A stretch of DNA of 64,000 nucleotides from Blastocatellia bacterium (GTDB taxonomy: Bacteria > Acidobacteriota > Blastocatellia > UBA7656). Under the pieces are notes generated by a model that made no database searches, was not told the DNA's origin, and was given only the letters and a program-made list of their open reading frames with translations. Below are positions 16,519-25,104 of the stretch, one piece after another (positions within the stretch are counted from its first letter, which is position 1; every line of letters begins with the position of its first letter). Location: positions 62,001 through 126,000 of the forward strand of contig DATENM010000133.1 in NCBI GenBank assembly GCA_035275065.1. Reading direction: 5' to 3'. The position numbers were made by a program, and so were the translations under genes.

Positions 16519-17961
16519 ATGACGGAACGCGCCCTGGCATTAGCGACCGACCTCTACGAGCTGACGATGGCCGCCGCCTACTTCGACAACGGCATGCAGT
16601 CGCGGGCCATCTTCGAGCTGTTCGTGCGCCGCCTGCCGGAGCGCCGCAGCTACCTCATCAGCGCCGGTTTGGAACAGGCGATTGATTACCTGACGCGTTT
16701 GCGCTTTACCCAGGAAGAGATCGCCTACCTGCGTGAGCATCCCGTCTTTGCCGGCGTGTCGCCGGATTTCTTCGATTATCTGGCAGGTTTCCGCTTCACG
16801 GGCGACGTGTGGGCGATGCCGGAAGGCACCATCGCTTTTAGCAACGAGCCGCTGCTGCGCGTTTCCGCGCCGATCATTGAAGCGCAAGTCATCGAAACAT
16901 TCTTGATTACGGCCATCGCTTCGCAGACGATGATCGCCTCGAAGGCGGCGCGCGTCGTGACCGCTGCCGCGGGCCGCGACGTTATCGAATTCGGCACACG
17001 GCGAGCGCACGGCAGCGAGGCCGGCCTGTGTGCGGCCCGCGCTGCTTTCATCGGCGGCACAATCGGGACATCGAATGTTGAAGCCGGATATCTTTTCGGC
17101 ATCCCGACATTCGGCACGCTGGCGCACTCGTTCGTGATGTCGTTTGAAGAGGAAGACGAAGCCTTCGGCGCTTTCCTCAAAGTCTTTCCCAAAAGCGCGA
17201 CGGTGCTGGTTGACACCTATGACACGCTCGCAGCCGTCGAAAGACTGGCGCGTGATTACGGGCCACAGATCGCCGCGGTGCGGCTAGACAGCGGCGACAT
17301 CGGTGCGCTGAGTATTCGCGTGCGCGACATTCTTGACCGCGCAGGCATGCAGCAGACCAGGATTTTTGCGAGCAGCGACCTGAACGAATATCGCATCGCC
17401 GAGCTGCTGGCCGGTGGCGCGCGCATTGACTCATTCGGCGTCGGCACGGAGCTGGCTACCTCGTTCGACGCGCCGGCATTGTCGGCGGTCTATAAGCTCG
17501 TGGGGCTTGAGCAGGACGGCCACATCAGCGGGCGCATCAAGCTGAGCAAGGACAAGGCGACCTATCCCGGCGCGAAACAGGTCTGGCGCGAAACGGTCGC
17601 GGGCCGCTACAGCCGAGACATCATCGCCGCCGCCGATGAGCCGCCGCCCGGCCCGGCGTGGCAGCCCTTGCTTGAAGCCGTCATGAGCGATGGCCGCTGC
17701 CTCGATCAACGCTTCGCCGATTGCGAGACCGACGACAATGCGCCCATCAGCCGGCGGCGAGTGTCGCGCAAACGGCGGCTCGACGAGGCGCAAGCGCGCG
17801 CCGCAAGCGAGCTTGCGCGCCTGTCTGAGGCGTTGCTGCCGAATGAAGCGACGGCCCGTTATCCGGTCAATGTCAGCGTTCGGCTTCAGCAAGAGCAGGA
17901 CGTTTTGCGGGCGGCGCACGAGCAGCGATTATCGGTAGATTCGCCCTCGGAGCCCGGCTAA
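16519..17961 (+). CDS. pncB: Nicotinate phosphoribosyltransferase
   Basis: A 480-aa enzyme that makes nicotinate mononucleotide from nicotinate and PRPP in NAD salvage. Diagnostic blocks: TDLYELTMAAAYF at the N-terminus, VIEFGTRRAHGSEAG (about 155-170), IPTFGTLAHSFVMSF (about 195) and VLVDTYDT (about 230), followed by LDSGDIGALS and FASSDLNEY, which contact the phosphoribosyl group. Its length matches the bacterial family. pncA follows 23 nt after the stop, so the two form a salvage operon. No ribosome binding site is visible, consistent with a very short leader. Confidence 0.95.
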   Translation: MTERALALATDLYELTMAAAYFDNGMQSRAIFELFVRRLPERRSYLISAGLEQAIDYLTRLRFTQEEIAYLREHPVFAGVSPDFFDYLAGFRFTGDVWAMPEGTIAFSNEPLLRVSAPIIEAQVIETFLITAIASQTMIASKAARVVTAAAGRDVIEFGTRRAHGSEAGLCAARAAFIGGTIGTSNVEAGYLFGIPTFGTLAHSFVMSFEEEDEAFGAFLKVFPKSATVLVDTYDTLAAVERLARDYGPQIAAVRLDSGDIGALSIRVRDILDRAGMQQTRIFASSDLNEYRIAELLAGGARIDSFGVGTELATSFDAPALSAVYKLVGLEQDGHISGRIKLSKDKATYPGAKQVWRETVAGRYSRDIIAAADEPPPGPAWQPLLEAVMSDGRCLDQRFADCETDDNAPISRRRVSRKRRLDEAQARAASELARLSEALLPNEATARYPVNVSVRLQQEQDVLRAAHEQRLSVDSPSEPG

Positions 17962-17984
17962 AATGAAAGTCAGAGGAGCCCAAC

Positions 17985-18602
17985 ATGGCAAACCCATTCG
18001 AAGACGCAGCCTTGATTCTTGTCGATATCCAGAATGATTTTTGCCCCGGCGGCGCGCTCGCCGTTGCTGAAGGCGACAAAGTCGTGCCGGTCGTTAATCG
18101 TTTGATGCCGCACTTCCCGCTCGTCGTTTCGACGCTCGACTGGCACCCGGCGAATCACGTTTCGTTTCGTGACCAGGGCGGGCCGTGGCCGCCACACTGC
18201 GTACAGCAGACCTTTGGCGCTGAATTGCACCCGGCGCTCGACCGCCAGCAGATCGCGCATACGTTCCGCAAAGCCTCAACGCCTGAGCGCGATGCCTATT
18301 CGGAGTTCGAAGGCGTTGATGACGAGGGGCGCTCGCTCGATCAGTACCTGAAGGCGCGCGGCGTCAATCGCGTTTATGTGGCGGGGCTGGCGACCGATTA
18401 TTGCGTGCGGGCGACGGCGCTCGACGCTTTACGGCTCGGCTATGAAACCTATGTAGTGACCGATGCCGTCCGCGCCGTCAACGTACAGCCCGGCGATGGC
18501 GCAAAGGCGCTGGACGAAATGCAGGCTCACGGGGCGCGGCTGGTCGCCAGTAACGAGATGCTCGCGAGCGCCAGCCGGACGAGCGCCGGCGCTTGCCATT
18601 GA
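17985..18602 (+). CDS. pncA: Nicotinamidase (nicotinamide deamidase)
   Basis: A 205-aa isochorismatase-fold hydrolase converting nicotinamide to nicotinate, the substrate of the upstream PncB. The catalytic triad is visible: Asp in LVDIQNDFCPGG (about 14), Lys in TFRKASTPE (about 97) and Cys in LATDYCVRAT (about 138). The metal-binding segment DWHPANHVSF is also present. AGGAG precedes the ATG by about 7 nt. The family also activates pyrazinamide. Length is normal and the gene is intact. Confidence 0.95.
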   Translation: MANPFEDAALILVDIQNDFCPGGALAVAEGDKVVPVVNRLMPHFPLVVSTLDWHPANHVSFRDQGGPWPPHCVQQTFGAELHPALDRQQIAHTFRKASTPERDAYSEFEGVDDEGRSLDQYLKARGVNRVYVAGLATDYCVRATALDALRLGYETYVVTDAVRAVNVQPGDGAKALDEMQAHGARLVASNEMLASASRTSAGACH

Positions 18603-18666
18603 TCTTTCTGCGGGCTGGCGGACAACGCCCGCGCGCCGGATCGTCCTCAGAATGGCAAGCCGCGTA

Positions 18667-18695
18667 TTGCTGTCGCGCGCCGCAGTTGTGATAAT
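18667..18695 (+). promoter_or_regulatory. Promoter of the M24 peptidase gene
   Basis: TTGCTG (18667-18672), a 17-bp spacer and GATAAT (18690-18695), preceded by TGT as in extended -10 promoters. It lies about 48 nt upstream of the TTG start at 18743. Confidence 0.55.
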
Positions 18696-18742
18696 CTAGC
18701 AGGTCAACCCTGAGTCGGAATTAACTTCTGTGGAGGGACATC

Positions 18743-19942
18743 TTGATCGAACGAATTCAACAAGCGCTCAAAGACGCCGACCTCGACGGCTGGCTGTTCT
18801 ATAGCTTCCGCGACAGCGACCCCATCGCCTCCAACATTCTTGGCCTCGGCGGCGAAGGCCACATGGCGACGCGGCGCTGGTTCTACCTGGTGCCGCAATC
18901 GGGCGAGCCGGTTAAGCTCAACCACTCGATTGAACGCCATGTGCTGGATCGTCTGCCCGGACGCCAGCTCATCTACCTGCCGTGGCAGCAACTTCACGAA
19001 TACTTGAAAAGCTCGTTGCTGGCGCTCAATGGCCAGCGCCCGCCGCGCATCGCCATGCAGTACTCTCCGAACAACACCATCCCTTACCTGTCGCGTGTCG
19101 ACGGCGGCACCATCGAGCTGATCCGCTCGTTCGGCGTCGAGATCGTTTCGTCGGCCGATCTGGTGCAGGTCTTCGAGTCGGCCTGGAACGACGAGCAACT
19201 GGCGATGCACGAAGAGGCGGCGCGCGGTCTCTACGCTTCGGTCAAGGAAGCCTTCGCGGAGATCGGCAGGCGGATCAATGAAGGCGTCCCGACCAACGAG
19301 TATGATATCCAGCAGTTCATCCTTGGGCGCTTTGCGGCGCGCGGCATGGTCTCGAAAGACCCGCCCATCGTCGCCGTCAACGGCAACGCCGCCATGCCGC
19401 ATTACGAGCCGACGCATGAGCAGCACTCGCCGATCAACAAAGGCGATTTCGTGCTGATCGATCTCTGGGCGAAGCTCGACCGTCCGAATGCCGTTTACGC
19501 CGACATTACCTGGAACTCGTTTGTCGGTGAGCAGGTGCCGACCGACGTCACAGAGGTCTTCAACCTGGTGCGCGATGCCCGCGACGCCGCGACCGAGTAC
19601 GTCAAGGCCGCTTTCAGCGAGGGGCGCACGGTCTACGGCTGGCAGGTCGACGACGCCTGCCGCGAGGTCATTCAGAAGGGCGGTTATGGTGATTACTTCA
19701 TCCACCGCACCGGCCATAACATTCACACCGAAGTCCATGGCAATGGCGCCAACATCGATAATCTCGAAACTCAGGACTCACGGGTTTTGATCCCGCGCAC
19801 CTGCTTTTCAATCGAGCCGGGCATCTATCTCGAAGGCCGCTTCGGCGTGCGCAGCGAGATCGATGTCTACGTTTCGGAGAATGAGGCGCGCGTCACCGGC
19901 GGCGAGCCGCAACGCGAAGTCGTCGCCATCCTCGCGCCGTAA
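18743..19942 (+). CDS. M24 family metallopeptidase (Xaa-Pro aminopeptidase-like)
   Basis: A 399-aa protein beginning at TTG with GGAGGG 6 nt upstream; no better ATG exists. The N-terminal creatinase-type domain (1-160) precedes the pita-bread catalytic domain. Metal-ligand blocks: LIDLWAKLDRPNAVYADITW (two Asp), HRTGHNIHTEVHGNG (His), CFSIEPGIYLEGRFGVRSEIDV (two Glu). It probably trims X-Pro peptides in the cytoplasm. Family members include prolidases and creatinases, so the exact substrate is open. Confidence 0.9.
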   Translation: MIERIQQALKDADLDGWLFYSFRDSDPIASNILGLGGEGHMATRRWFYLVPQSGEPVKLNHSIERHVLDRLPGRQLIYLPWQQLHEYLKSSLLALNGQRPPRIAMQYSPNNTIPYLSRVDGGTIELIRSFGVEIVSSADLVQVFESAWNDEQLAMHEEAARGLYASVKEAFAEIGRRINEGVPTNEYDIQQFILGRFAARGMVSKDPPIVAVNGNAAMPHYEPTHEQHSPINKGDFVLIDLWAKLDRPNAVYADITWNSFVGEQVPTDVTEVFNLVRDARDAATEYVKAAFSEGRTVYGWQVDDACREVIQKGGYGDYFIHRTGHNIHTEVHGNGANIDNLETQDSRVLIPRTCFSIEPGIYLEGRFGVRSEIDVYVSENEARVTGGEPQREVVAILAP

Positions 19943-19977
19943 CCGTCCTTTAGAGAGGCAAGAGGCCAAAGTGATGC

Positions 19978-20037
19978 GGCGACACGGAGACACGGAGACG
20001 CGGCGAAAGAGCGGGGCGGGCTGTCTTTCGCCGCGTC
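19978..20037. repeat. Intergenic inverted repeat, GACGCGGCGA family
   Basis: Arms 19997-20010 and 20024-20037 are perfect over 14 bp, and the left side is preceded by tandem GACACGGAGA words. It resembles the larger palindrome at 30676-30790 in word composition. It lies between the M24 gene and a response regulator gene. Confidence 0.75.
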
Positions 20038-20091
20038 ACTTTTACCTTTTGCCTTGCCGCCGCAGGCGGATGGCATAACCGCTGTTTTATC

Positions 20092-20472
20092 ATGGGCGGC
20101 AAAATCAAAGGCCACATTCTTTGTGTGGATGACAATCGAGATACTTGCGAGATGCTCACCGTCCTGCTCGGCGAGGCGGGCTATGACGTGCAATACGCTT
20201 TGAGTGTTAGCGAGGGGCTGAGCAAAGCCCGGCAAGGCGGCTTCGATCTGATCCTGCTCGACTGGAGCTTTGCGGATGGCACCGGCCTCGACCTGTGCCG
20301 ACAGATTCGCGGCTTCGACCAGCAGACAGCCATCTTATTCTACACGGGCGAAAGGAACGCCGACGCCACCGCGTCTGCGCTCAGCGCCGGCGCGCAGGAT
20401 TATCTGGTCAAGCCGGTCGCCGTTGACCGCCTGCTCCGAGCGATCTCTGAGTATGTCGGGGATAACCCATGA
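20092..20472 (+). CDS. Single-domain response regulator (REC only)
   Basis: A 126-aa CheY-like receiver without an output domain. Acidic pocket: CVDDNRD. Phospho-acceptor Asp: in LILLDWSFADGTG (about 55). Thr/Tyr switch: ILFYTG. Conserved Lys: LVKPVAVD. It is clearly similar to the REC-only protein at 35965-36378, sharing FDLIL-DW-F-DGTG-LCR and FYTG motifs, so the two are paralogues. No kinase adjoins; the hybrid kinase at 11468-13855 is a distant candidate. It converges with another REC-only gene. Confidence 0.9.
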   Translation: MGGKIKGHILCVDDNRDTCEMLTVLLGEAGYDVQYALSVSEGLSKARQGGFDLILLDWSFADGTGLDLCRQIRGFDQQTAILFYTGERNADATASALSAGAQDYLVKPVAVDRLLRAISEYVGDNP

Positions 20473-20483
20473 AGGCGCGGCCA

Positions 20484-20861
20484 TCAATCCGCCGCCGCTT
20501 GTCTGAGGATTTGCCGGATCAATTCGATAAGCGACCCCATCTGTACGGGTTTTTGCAGCGCCTCGCGGGCTCCTGCGCCAACCGCTTCCGCTAATTTCGC
20601 CGCGGGTACGGAAGACAGCACCAGCACAGGAATATTCTGTAAATCAGGCTCCTGGCGCAGGCGCAGGATCATCCGAATGCCATCCATGAGGGGCATTTCG
20701 AGGTCGGTCAGAATCAGGTCGGGCCGCTCGCACCACGCGCAATCCAGGCCCGCCAGGCCATCTCCCGCCGTGACCACGCAAAAACCCGCCTCACTGAGGA
20801 TGAGGGCGAGCATCTCGCGAACGGTCGCGTCATCTTCGACTATGAGCAGCTTCTTTCTCAC
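20484..20861 (-). CDS. Single-domain response regulator (REC only)
   Basis: A 125-aa receiver starting at GTG (20859-20861), with GGAG 8 nt upstream on the minus strand; a longer open frame exists but lacks a ribosome binding site. Motifs: LLIVEDDATVREML, LILTDLEMPLMDG (acceptor Asp), VLVLSSVP and the Lys in LQKPVQMG. There is no output domain, so it may act by protein contact or phosphate shuttling. It is convergent with the REC-only gene at 20092-20472 but more distant in sequence. A Cys pair (DCAWCERP) is unusual for a receiver. Confidence 0.88.
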   Translation of the reverse strand: MRKKLLIVEDDATVREMLALILSEAGFCVVTAGDGLAGLDCAWCERPDLILTDLEMPLMDGIRMILRLRQEPDLQNIPVLVLSSVPAAKLAEAVGAGAREALQKPVQMGSLIELIRQILRQAAAD

Positions 20862-21054
20862 AACGGCGTCTCCGCCCAGGTTTGGAAAGCATTCTCGTGG
20901 AGGCGTGTCCCTTCGACGGCCAGATTCAGAGCAAGAGACGTTCCCTGTAGTCGTGGCGTCCAAATGCTGCCAGACGAGCTGAGAGCGACAGATTGAGTGC
21001 ATGGTTGGGACAGTCTTGTTGCCGCTCGGCGGCGGCAAGGCGGGCGAAGAGTGA

Positions 21055-21060
21055 TATAAT
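21055..21060 (+). promoter_or_regulatory. -10 box upstream of the 65-aa protein gene
   Basis: A perfect TATAAT 34 nt before the ATG at 21094. No clear TTGACA is found at 16-18 bp spacing. Confidence 0.4.
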
Positions 21061-21093
21061 TCGAGCGGACGCCCAAGCGGAGAACCAAGCAAC

Positions 21094-21291
21094 ATGGATG
21101 AACAATCAAAACCCGACCTTGAAAAGCTCGAAACCCTGCGCGAACAGGCGCTGTTCGGGCCGGAAGCCGAGCGCGAAGCGGCACAGCGCGCCTACGAAAC
21201 ATTGCGCGCCGCCTTATTCGACTGCCAACCCTGCGAGGTGCCCGGCGAGCATGAGCAGACCGCCGAATTAAAGAAGATTGACCAGGGATGA
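21094..21291 (+). CDS. Small charged helical protein, hypothetical
   Basis: A 65-aa soluble protein, rich in Glu, Lys, Arg and Ala (MDEQSKPDLEKLETLREQAL...), predicted to be mostly helical, with a CQPC Cys pair near residue 45. GGAG lies 11 nt upstream of the ATG and TATAAT further up. Codon composition matches neighbouring genes, so it is probably real. The M20 peptidase gene begins 100 nt downstream. The family is not recognised. Confidence 0.6.
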   Translation: MDEQSKPDLEKLETLREQALFGPEAEREAAQRAYETLRAALFDCQPCEVPGEHEQTAELKKIDQG

Positions 21292-21391
21292 ACCATGACT
21301 TGTGACGAGTCGCCTTGCTTGACACTGCTTGAAGGCGCTCCTCATAATGACCCCGCAGTTCATCTCTGAACCAAAGGAGACAGACAGACAC

Positions 21392-22762
21392 ATGGCCGCT
21401 AAAGGGACGACCAACACCGCCCTCGATGCCTTCATCAAAGACACCCGCAATGATTTTGAGAGCAAGCTCGCCGAGCTGGTCGAAGTGCCGACCATCAGCA
21501 TGGACCCTGAGCGCCAGGCGGACATCCGCCGCGGCGCCGAGATGGCGCGCCAGTACCTGGAACAGATCGGCGGCCGCGCCGAGGTGATTGAAACGCCGGG
21601 CAACCCCGTGGTCTTTGGACGGCTGGAGACCGGCGCAGGCAATCCTACCGTGACCATCTATAACCACATAGACGTGCAGCCCGCCAATCCCGAAGAGTGG
21701 CACAAAGCGCCGTTTACGTTCTTCAAAGACGGCGACCGTTACGAAGGACGCGGCACTACCGATGATAAGGGGCCGGCGCTTTCGGCGATGACGGCGGCGC
21801 GCTATGCCGCCGAAAGCGGCGTGCCGCTCAACATCAATTTCATCTGGGAGCTGGAAGAAGAGATCGGCTCGCCGAACTTCGAGCATTTCATCAAGAACAA
21901 CCTGGCGCGCCTGGAGACCGATTCGATCCTGGTCAGCGACACCATCTGGATTTCGCGCAAGCGCCCGGCCATCCCTTACGGTTTGCGCGGCATGATGGCG
22001 ATGACGATGAGCTTGCAGACCGGCGAGAAAGACGTTCATTCGGGGCTGACCGGCGGCCCTGCGCGCAACCCCATCGGCGAGCTGTGCAAGCTGATTGCCG
22101 AATGTTACGACGCCGATACCGGGCGCGTGAAGATCAAGGGTTTCTATGATGACGTGCGCCGCGCCTCGCGCAAAGAAGTGCAGAGCTTTCTGGATTCCGG
22201 CTTCACGACAAAGAAGTTCAAGGCGGCGCACGAGCTGAAAGACCTGCGCTTTGATGATCCCGGTCGCATCTTGAAGGCGATCATGGCCGAGCCGACCTTT
22301 GAAGTCCACGGCATCGCCGGCGGCTACCAGGGGCCGGGCGTCAAGACGATTGTGCCCTATCGCGCCGAAGCCAAAGTCAGCACACGGCTGGTGCCTGACC
22401 AGCAGCCGAAGCAGGTCTTCAAGCTGATCCGCGATTTCGTGCGCCAGAAGAACCCGGACGTCAAGCTCGAAGCGCATGGCGCGCTGGGGCCGTACATCGG
22501 CGAGTTCGAGGGGCCTTATGCCGAGGCGGCGACCGAAGCCATGAAGTACGCCTTCGGGGAGAAGCCGGCCTTCACGCGCGAGGGCGGCTCAATCGGCGCG
22601 GTCGTGACGATGGAGCAGTATTTGAAAGCGCCGATTGTCTTCCTCGGCCTGTCGCTGCCCGAGCACGGCTATCACGCCAAGAACGAGAACTTCGACTGGG
22701 GCATGGCCTCAGGCGGCATAAAGATGTTCGTTCGCTACCTTGACGCCATCAGCCGCCTCTAG
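21392..22762 (+). CDS. M20 family metallopeptidase (dipeptidase)
   Basis: A 456-aa cytoplasmic zinc peptidase. Motifs: TIYNHIDVQP (His and catalytic Asp, about 90), YEGRGTTDDKGP (bridging Asp), WELEEEIGSPNFE (catalytic Glu and ligand Glu), SDT..ISRKRPAI, and the C-terminal LSLPEHGYHAKNE with the last His ligand. A dimerisation insert lies at about 200-310. The ATG at 21392 follows AAGGAG at 12 nt; an upstream TTG and ATG in frame are less likely. The family includes CNDP-type dipeptidases and ArgE/DapE relatives; a dipeptidase is the best guess. Confidence 0.92.
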   Translation: MAAKGTTNTALDAFIKDTRNDFESKLAELVEVPTISMDPERQADIRRGAEMARQYLEQIGGRAEVIETPGNPVVFGRLETGAGNPTVTIYNHIDVQPANPEEWHKAPFTFFKDGDRYEGRGTTDDKGPALSAMTAARYAAESGVPLNINFIWELEEEIGSPNFEHFIKNNLARLETDSILVSDTIWISRKRPAIPYGLRGMMAMTMSLQTGEKDVHSGLTGGPARNPIGELCKLIAECYDADTGRVKIKGFYDDVRRASRKEVQSFLDSGFTTKKFKAAHELKDLRFDDPGRILKAIMAEPTFEVHGIAGGYQGPGVKTIVPYRAEAKVSTRLVPDQQPKQVFKLIRDFVRQKNPDVKLEAHGALGPYIGEFEGPYAEAATEAMKYAFGEKPAFTREGGSIGAVVTMEQYLKAPIVFLGLSLPEHGYHAKNENFDWGMASGGIKMFVRYLDAISRL

Positions 22763-22781
22763 CGCGGATTTCGATTGCAAT

Positions 22782-22860
22782 CGCCTGGGAGCGCGGGCGT
22801 CTCGCCCGCCCGCTTTCGCATGCGGCAGCGCGGCAGGCAAGATGGCCGCGCTCCCAGGCG
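22782..22860. repeat. Intergenic palindrome, CCTGGGAGCGCGG family
   Basis: Perfect 15-bp arms (22782-22796 and 22846-22860) surround GC-rich sequence with GGGCGTCTCGCCCGCC, which has its own small hairpin. It fills the gap between the M20 gene and the NHL gene. Confidence 0.8.
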
Positions 22861-22899
22861 ACTCCCGATGGACTAACGCTTACTGCCTCGCTGTCCTGA

Positions 22900-25047
22900 A
22901 TGCGTAAAACTCTTCTCGCCTTCACCATCGTCGTGCTGTTGAGTGTCGCGGCTTTCTTCATTTATCGCTACGCCACAAAACCGAAACCGACGGACCCCAA
23001 CACCAGAGGCCGAGTCACCACCTTTGCAGGCACAGGCGCGCCCGGCAGCGCCGATGGCCCGCGCGCGGCGGCGAGTTTTGCCGATCCCTTTGGCGTCGTC
23101 GTTGACCGGCGCGGCAATGTGCTGGTGAGCGATGGCGCGACGAATCATATACGCTTGATCACGCCGCAGGGCGAAGTAAAAACGATTGCCGGCGCGGGCG
23201 AAGGCTACAAGGATGGCCCGGCTCTGGAGGCGCAGTTCAACACGCCTTCGGCGATTGCCTTTAACGCGGCGGGCAATCTCATCATCGCCGACACCTCGAA
23301 TAATCGGATTAGAAAATTATCCGCCGACTACCAGACGGTGACGACGATTGCCGGCAGCGGCGCGCAAGGCTTCAAGGATGGCGCGGCCAGCGAAGCGCAA
23401 TTCGACGGCCCCATCGGCGTGGCCATTGATTCTCAAGGCAACGTCTATGTCGCCGACACCTACAACGACCGCGTCCGCAAGATCGCAGTAGATGGCAACG
23501 TCACGACGCTGGCCGGCTCATTTGAAACGCCGTGCGGCGTCGCGGTTGATGCGCTCGGCAATCTCTTCATCGCGGATACTGGCGGTGAAGAGATTCACAA
23601 GATCAGGCCCGACGGCCAGGTCATTCACATTCTTGCTCAGGCGGCGGGACTCGCAAATGGCTCCCGGCGGCACACGCGGCCTGTCGCGTTGATCACTACG
23701 CATGACAACTTCGTGTACTTCACAGATGCCCAGAGCGGCGGTGTTGGCCGAATCAATCCTGACGATTCGTTGGTCTGGGTCGCCGGCAGCCGAGACGGCT
23801 ACGCCGATGGCACGGGCGAAGGGGCTCAGTTCAATCGTCCATCCGGCATCGCGCTTGACCGTGACGGCAATCTCTTCGTTGCCGATTCGCAGAATTATCT
23901 CGTCAGAAAAGTTGATCTGGTCGCGCCAACGGATGCGCCAGACAATAACGCCGCCGCTCCTGAGCCATTCGTTCAGCCGGCGACCGCGCCGTTGACTACG
24001 AATGCCGACGCCATCATTCCCCGGCTCGACCGTTCCGTGTTGAACATTACACAATCAATGCCGTGGCCGGTCGCGCCGCAGAATCAGTGGCACGAAGTCA
24101 CCGGCGTCGTCGGCGAAGCGCGCGGCAACTTTAACGGCACGGCGCTCGATCACCTGCATGCCGGCTTAGATGTGCGCGGCGTGATGGGCGAGCCGTGCCT
24201 GTCGGTTTATGACGAAAAGGTCGCCGACGCGTTGCCGAGCTGGGGATTTCAACAGTCGGGCGAAGGGCTGCACGTCGGCGCTTTCTCGTACATCCACATT
24301 CGCGTAGGCCGCAACGCCGCTGGGCAATTACAAGCCCCCGAAAAATTCAAAGCAAGGCTTGACGCATCGGGCAAGCTTGCAGGTGTCCGTGTGCGGCGCG
24401 GCGCGCGATTCCGCGTCGGCGATTTTCTCGGCACCCTCAACCAGCTTTACCACGTGCATCTCAATCTCGGCCCGTGGAACGCCATCGCCAACCCCATACA
24501 GTTGCCCTTCGTCGGATTCAAGGACACGGTTGCGCCGCTGATCGAGCCGAATGGCATCGAAGTGGTCAAAGCGGGCGCCGCCGCCGATCAACCCGAAGCG
24601 GTGTTCAAGGAGAAGCGCGGCGGGCGGCTGGTCGTCAGCGGCGACATCGAGATACGAGTCGCCGCCTATGACCGTGTGGACGGCAATATCGCCAGCCGTA
24701 AGCTCGGCCTCTATCGTGTCGGTTATCAGCTCTTGAAGGCTGACGGCTCGCCGGCCGCGGGGTTCGAGCAGCCGCTCGTCAACATGGAGTTCAATCGCCT
24801 GCCGCCCGGCGATGATGATGTCACCGTGGCCTATGCCACAGGCAGCGGCGTCAGCGCCTACGGCACGCCGACGCGCTTCAAGTACATCGTCACTAACCGC
24901 GTTCGCGACGGCGTGGCGCGGCCCGGCTTGCTGCGCACCTCACAGCTCGCGCCGGGCGATTACTTGATCCGCATCTTTGCCGAAGACTTTGCCGGAAATC
25001 ATGCCACCGGCCCGGCGACGGAGCTGGCCATCACGATTTCACTTTAG
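22900..25047 (+). CDS. Membrane-anchored NHL-repeat propeller fused to an M23-like metallopeptidase domain
   Basis: A 715-aa protein with one N-terminal membrane helix (about 5-24). Residues 35-350 are NHL repeats (for example FADPFGVVVDRRGNVLVSDGATN, IAFNAAGNLIIADTSNNRIRKL), forming a six-blade-like propeller. Residues 395-540 carry a LytM/M23-like pattern: HLHAGLD (about 419-424, H-x3-D type zinc ligands) and YHVHLNLG (about 517-523, HxH). The C-terminal 150 residues are beta-rich. A periplasmic peptidoglycan or glycyl-peptide endopeptidase is inferred, with the propeller as a binding platform. The catalytic assignment rests on motifs only. No ribosome binding site is visible at the ATG. 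Confidence 0.78.
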   Translation: MRKTLLAFTIVVLLSVAAFFIYRYATKPKPTDPNTRGRVTTFAGTGAPGSADGPRAAASFADPFGVVVDRRGNVLVSDGATNHIRLITPQGEVKTIAGAGEGYKDGPALEAQFNTPSAIAFNAAGNLIIADTSNNRIRKLSADYQTVTTIAGSGAQGFKDGAASEAQFDGPIGVAIDSQGNVYVADTYNDRVRKIAVDGNVTTLAGSFETPCGVAVDALGNLFIADTGGEEIHKIRPDGQVIHILAQAAGLANGSRRHTRPVALITTHDNFVYFTDAQSGGVGRINPDDSLVWVAGSRDGYADGTGEGAQFNRPSGIALDRDGNLFVADSQNYLVRKVDLVAPTDAPDNNAAAPEPFVQPATAPLTTNADAIIPRLDRSVLNITQSMPWPVAPQNQWHEVTGVVGEARGNFNGTALDHLHAGLDVRGVMGEPCLSVYDEKVADALPSWGFQQSGEGLHVGAFSYIHIRVGRNAAGQLQAPEKFKARLDASGKLAGVRVRRGARFRVGDFLGTLNQLYHVHLNLGPWNAIANPIQLPFVGFKDTVAPLIEPNGIEVVKAGAAADQPEAVFKEKRGGRLVVSGDIEIRVAAYDRVDGNIASRKLGLYRVGYQLLKADGSPAAGFEQPLVNMEFNRLPPGDDDVTVAYATGSGVSAYGTPTRFKYIVTNRVRDGVARPGLLRTSQLAPGDYLIRIFAEDFAGNHATGPATELAITISL

Positions 25048-25104
25048 ATGCTTGCTCTGCTAAACTCTCGCTTCATTTCATCAGTCATTTCTGAGGGGTA
25101 ATTG

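Noticed and set aside
20862..22477. Long minus-strand frames over the 65-aa gene and the M20 peptidase gene
   Set aside because: The M20 catalytic motifs are all on the plus strand; the reverse frame is compositionally a shadow.
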